From Beroe forskalii (taxonomy: Eukaryota; Ctenophora; Nuda; Beroida; Beroidae), in NCBI GenBank assembly GCA_011033025.1, contig WFMF01000009.1, positions 992,001 through 1,056,000 on the forward strand: a stretch of DNA of 64,000 nt, read 5' to 3'. The notes under the pieces were generated by a model. That model worked only from the letters and a program-made list of their open reading frames with translations. It ran no database searches and was not told where the DNA came from. Every line of letters starts with the position of its first letter. The stretch's first letter is position 1. The translations under genes were made by a program, and so were the position numbers. Below, piece by piece: positions 59,531 through 64,000 of the stretch.

Positions 59531-60884
59531 GTGTGTGATGGCCCTCGTACGAACTAGCAACAGAAATCCAGAATTTAGTACGTGACCAGTGCTACAGGCT
59601 CCTCCCCAATTCTCCGAATCAGAAGCTCATCCGCCATCACCGTTCACAAAGGATTAAACACTAGTTCATGGCGCTGTCTTCTTAACTACGTTTCGACTGT
59701 TGTTTTAGCTGAGTTTAGTGGATTTCGTTGCTCTCGCCTAAAAGTAACTCCAAGTTGTTTTTAAGGTAGCGTATTGTAAAACAAGTGTTACGCAATCATC
59801 CGGGGGGAGGGAAGGGGGTTTCGAATGAATACCCCACTTGTTACTATTTTGCTACAAATATTATACAAATGCAGTAAAAATGATTACGGAGGGGTTGAAA
59901 TCTGCCAAAATTTGATAACGTATTATGTGAACGTAACCTATAATATGCAGTATGACACATAACGTCATTTATACAACTTGTAAGCGATGAATCGTTTAAG
60001 ACCCTGGATAGGATTTTAAGTTTGAACTTTTGAAATTTGAAATCGAGCCTGCTATTTTCTACTACATACATCCACGATGACTTATCACTAAGTCACAATG
60101 ATCAACTAATTAAATATTAATTGTTAATTGATTGATTGATCAAATGTAATTTATTTAAGTTTTGCGGTAGAGAAGAGCTGCCTTTTCATCTACAAACTAC
60201 AGTACAGAAGTGCTGTAATCTGATCATCCATGTCTTTAATAGTTAGTAAGCAAAAATGATAAAAGGAGTAATCTAATATCATGCTCATATCATAGTATCA
60301 TGCTCATAGATTTATGCAAGTGTCAAAATGAACGAATGAAAGAGATTCAATGAATTTAATACTAGTTTAAGACCTGAAAAACCAACAGAGACATAGGATG
60401 GAAATCATATCGTATACGTGCCATGTTGTACCGAGCAACGTTAGGATTATGTGAATCAGCGAATAATCATAATTATGATTGTAGTCTGTTGGATCTACAT
60501 TTTCCAAGAATACATTATATTCTGAAATGTAGAAACTGTATCACATCATAAGAATCAATAAACTTCTCAGAATGTTTGACTATGATGAATGATATATTCA
60601 TTGAAATATATTCATCGAACCATTTCTAAAGCATAACAATGACATGTAGTCATGTACGTTATATCTATTATACTGCCAGCAATTTCAAACCCTTTTCCTC
60701 GCCACAATCAGGTTACGACTACTAATAGTTCTAAAAATTAGTTCTAGTAGGTAGGTTCTAGTAGGTAATTATTTCTACTCGTTCAAAAGCGTAAATCCCC
60801 CCTCTCCTGTCCCAGGGGTAAGGGGACAGGGGAGGGGTAGATTGGCCTCGCTATTGACATGACATCCACACCTTTCAGAGCAAA

Positions 60885-63800
60885 ATGTCAATCATATTCC
60901 CCGTCGTACTGTTCGCCATCGTGATCTCCCTCCTGTCGGTCTACTGCCTCCTCAACATCCACCTCTACATCAAACGCAGGAGGTACAAGGACATCACTCG
61001 GCCCCCACTGAAACCTGGCCTCATGTGGATACTCGGCCATCTCTCGACCATCGGACCCCGGATAAACCCCGATACCTCCTTCACGGCCCTGATGTGGGAA
61101 ATCAGCAAGGAAGTGAACGACTACATTTTCGTGCTGTTCTTCCTTAATCGTAACTACTTGTTGATATTGGAAGCCTCTAAACCATCCCGGATCCTAACGA
61201 ACCACAAGGTCTTTCTGAAGATGGGAGGGAAACAGGACAACATGGCTTACATCAACGGAACGAGGGTCTTTGGAGAAAGAGGCATGGTTACAGAAGTTGG
61301 ATCTGACTTGTGGTATCACAAACGGAAGACGATGGACGCAGCCTTCCACAAAAACTCCCTGAAAAGCCTCCTCGGACAAATGAACGACATCGGACTGAAG
61401 CTCAGCCTGTACCTCAACCAACTGGAGAGCAAGGAGGGGCTGGATATCTACCAGATCTTCAACAGAGTGGCCCTGGAGACCATCTGCCGCTGCGGCTTCA
61501 ACCTCAGCGAGGACCTGATCTTCTCGGAAGACAACCTGCTGGCGGACGCCTTCCACCACATCTTCTACGCTGCCCAACTGCAGTTCCAATGCTCCCTCAA
61601 GTTCATGCTGCCCTGGTGCTTCAGACAGGAAAAGAAGGCCCTGCACGAACACGTGACGATGGTGCGGACATCGCTGGCACGGAGGCTAAATGACAAGATA
61701 GACCAACAGAAACGAGGCCAGGATATGAAAGACATGTTGGATTACATCATCAAAGGGAACTTCTACGATGGGAAGTTGCACGCCGAGGATGTTCTGGATG
61801 ATTTCTTTGTTTTTGTGGTGGCTGGAATGGAGACGACAGCCATAACCATGTCTCTGGTCATTTTCTACATGCTGAAGAACAAGGACATATGTGCAAAGCT
61901 TCGGGCAGAGGTTAGTAAATAATGACTTAGATACAGGGTAAAAGTGCAATCCATATGATATTGCAGGCAAGAGCCAGAGGCTCGGGGGTGCAATATTGCA
62001 TTAAGACTGAGGCCGAAGGCCGATGTTTTAATCTAAAGTTGTCAATTTTACCCAGTGGCGAGTTTCTTAAAACTGAAATATGCACCGACACAATTTAGTG
62101 CTCAAATTTGAATGACTTTTCAAACACAAGGAAATATCCTGTGACTCAGGATAAGTTCATTAAGCAGAACCACCGCTCAAAAGAAAACATTGCACCCAGT
62201 TCGAAACTGATGGTTATATTTTTTCCGCTTCTCACATTCATATCAATTATCAAAATCCTTAAGAACGGCACAAGAGTGCATGACTGCGTGAAATGTTACA
62301 AAATATCCTGCCGGAACAGCGGCTAGAGGTGCATATTGCAGTTATAATTGCAATTAGGATTGGCTGTTGTTCGGAAAGTGACGCAATGCGGGCTATTATA
62401 TTGAACAAAATGAAACAGAGAATTAAGGCCCTTATCTACAATCACACGAAGCGAAGTAGAGTTTGATTAGCGCACTCATTTCAGGAAGCGGTGCCGAGTT
62501 GAATTAATTGAATTGAATTCATTAACAGTATGTGAGCTGCTAAATTGTAGAAAATAGCCGCATTTTTTTCGCGTGCGGGGTCATGTTCACCCACTACGAG
62601 GCGTAAAATTAGCGTATTGTACCACGACCCAACTGGTTCAACTTTAGGCGTTACGTTGGTATCAGTATATTTTAATCTACAAAACACAGTAAAAAGTTGC
62701 AGTGCTTCGACAGACTCATGTCTCGGTGTTTTGAATGAAAGTAAATTTGCACAATAATTATAAGTAAATTTGCACGTAAAATTTCAAAGTAATGATTTAA
62801 TGGCACGGTGTTAATTCGCACGGGAGTGGTATGATAATATTTTGGAACAGATTGAGTGAAAACAGTTCCTATCAGTTTTTCCTATCAGTTTTTGATTTTT
62901 TTCAAAGATTTCCAATTTCCCCCTTGGAGTACAGATGTTGACAATGGCATGTGGCACTATACTTCCTTAGGAAATGGAAGCTCCACGTATGAGGCTTCCT
63001 AACAATGAACTGTTATTAGAGCCAAGAGAAATTTGATATCTATTGTCTGTGTGAGAGATAGTAGCTTTCCCAGAATTAGAGTAAAGATTGGACTCTCTGC
63101 TCAGTATAATGCCTTCGCCGAAAATATAAATTTCTGATAATGGTGTAGTGATTTCCTTTAACTTCATCACGAAATCATCCATCACAAACGTAACCACGCA
63201 CGTTAGGAGGTTAAATCACACACCTCAAGACAAACTGCCACGCACATCTAATCACATGAAATCATCACTCACAGACACAAACCTCCATTTCATGATGACA
63301 TATATAATAATGCCAGGTACGTTTCAGGTGGACCAGGTGTTCGGAGACAAGGACACGCTGACCATGGAGGACACCTACCAACTGGGGTATCTGGAGCAGT
63401 GCATCAAGGAAACCCTGAGGATACACCCTCCAGCCCAGGCTACAGTCAGAGTCAACTGGAACGAGGACGCTAATGTGGACGGTCTCAACATACCACAAGG
63501 TGAGAAACTTGAGTTTTAAAGGACCATTTTTGTAGCAATTTCCAACCATCACATCCCTTTTCGGGGATGGATGGCAACTCTCAATCACAGAGAGTTTCAC
63601 TGAGAGGACCATGAATATCAACTATTAACACGATGTTCAGAATTGAGCAGAAGATTTGAAACTTCAAAGTTTTAATTGCACTTGTTTGTAATTTGACCCT
63701 CATAGCACGCAGATCACTCAGAAATTACAATCCGCCCCTTCAGGCACATACACGATCATGTCTCAAGAGGTTATACACAGACGAGCTGACATCTGGCCGG

Positions 63801-64000
63801 AACCCATGAAGTTTGATCCTGACCGGTTTGGTAAAGATGCCCCTAAGATCCAGCCGTTCACCTTCATGCCGTTCATGGCAGGAACGCGTTCCTGCATCGG
63901 CAAGCACTTCGCAATGCTCGAGATGAAGATAATGCTGAGCAGAATGATCAAGGACTTCAAGTTCGTAGACCCTTCTCCTGAACTGGCTGAAATCCCGATG
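60885..64000 (+). CDS. Cytochrome P450, CYP46-like, three exons, cut by the window edge
   Basis: Exons: 60885-61910 (342 codons, starting at the ATG after CAAA), 63328-63499, and 63744 to beyond 64000, all in phase. P450s are heme monooxygenases; the N-terminal hydrophobic anchor (MSIIFPVVLFAIVISLL) places this one in the ER membrane. Landmarks: proline-rich hinge RPPLKPG, C-helix WYHKRK (WxxxR-like), I-helix AGMETTA (AGxxTT), ExxR in KETLR, the FDPDRF (PERF-like) motif, and the heme loop FMAGTRSCIG with its cysteine. The I-helix context DDFFVFVVAGMETTA and the segment ending HPPAQATVRV most resemble CYP46 (cholesterol 24-hydroxylase) among families I know, but the substrate cannot be inferred. 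Intron 1 is 1.4 kb and has no other gene. Confidence 0.93.
61911..63327 (+). other. P450 intron 1
   Basis: Bounded by GTTAGT and a TTTCAG acceptor. AT-rich; contains a dispersed-repeat copy at about 62655-62740 that resembles 55376-55450. Confidence 0.8.

Larger units (their letters stand above)
54251..60884. other. AT-rich intergenic stretch
   Basis: No convincing exon is seen. The missing 5' end of the PP2C-like gene could lie here. It contains a TCACG-rich array (56203-56292), a short AAGTCTC repeat near 58583-58615 and a GT-rich microsatellite (59340-59530). A plus-strand P450 promoter must lie near 60700-60884, but no element is marked. Confidence 0.5.

Noticed and set aside
59144-59585. 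His/Thr-rich and Cys/Val-rich open frames
   Set aside because: They are translations of a GT-rich microsatellite on the two strands.

Overview
The window reads as nuclear DNA of an invertebrate animal. Its genes are split by GT-AG introns. Its gene families are animal ones: a type II Golgi-style carbohydrate sulfotransferase, a sideroflexin, a mitochondrial-type alpha carbonic anhydrase, an SLC47/MATE carrier, a microsomal P450 and a PP2C-like protein. Between the genes lie long AT-rich stretches crowded with minisatellites, MITE-like foldback elements and one decayed LINE tail. The species cannot be named from this sequence. All exon joins below were made by eye from splice sites, phase and family resemblance.

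Layout. 1-4130: AT-rich, no gene seen. 4131-6742 (+): an intronless reading frame, broken once in a G run, that joins a complete sulfotransferase domain to a complete MINPP1-like histidine-phosphatase domain. 7734-8450 (+): a secreted two-repeat cysteine-rich protein of unknown family whose 5' end runs into a short tandem array. 9675-18852 (-): a sideroflexin in seven exons that join in phase to 316 codons; its introns hold a 16-bp minisatellite with a nested hAT MITE, a tRNA-like SINE piece and a large 24-bp minisatellite. 21958-24689 (-): a four-exon carbonic anhydrase (273 codons) with a mitochondrial-looking N-terminus. 24844-25762 and 27383-28314: two TA-flanked elements of about 0.9 kb with terminal inverted repeats, the second nested in a GCGCGC-rich array. 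29962-32938 (-): a three-exon MATE transporter (550 codons). 38212-38885 (-): part of an unrecognised gene. 43273-54250 (-): a PP2C-like protein with fourteen exons recognised and its N-terminus missing. 45480-45945 (-): a LINE 3' fragment in one of its introns. 60885-64000 (+): a CYP46-like P450 cut by the window edge.

The genes do not form a pathway. Sideroflexin and the carbonic anhydrase are both expected in mitochondria, but they have separate 5' ends and are simply neighbours on the minus strand.

Two themes cut across the window. First, the sulfotransferase-phosphatase fusion, with its phosphatase proton-donor position changed from HAE to HCQ, is the strongest candidate for something undescribed. 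Second, several tandem arrays begin at or inside exon ends: the stop codon of the fusion gene, the last sideroflexin acceptor, a PP2C-like donor and its terminal exon, and the 5' end of the secreted protein. Local tandem duplication thus seems to have repeatedly copied coding edges, stop codons and splice sites.
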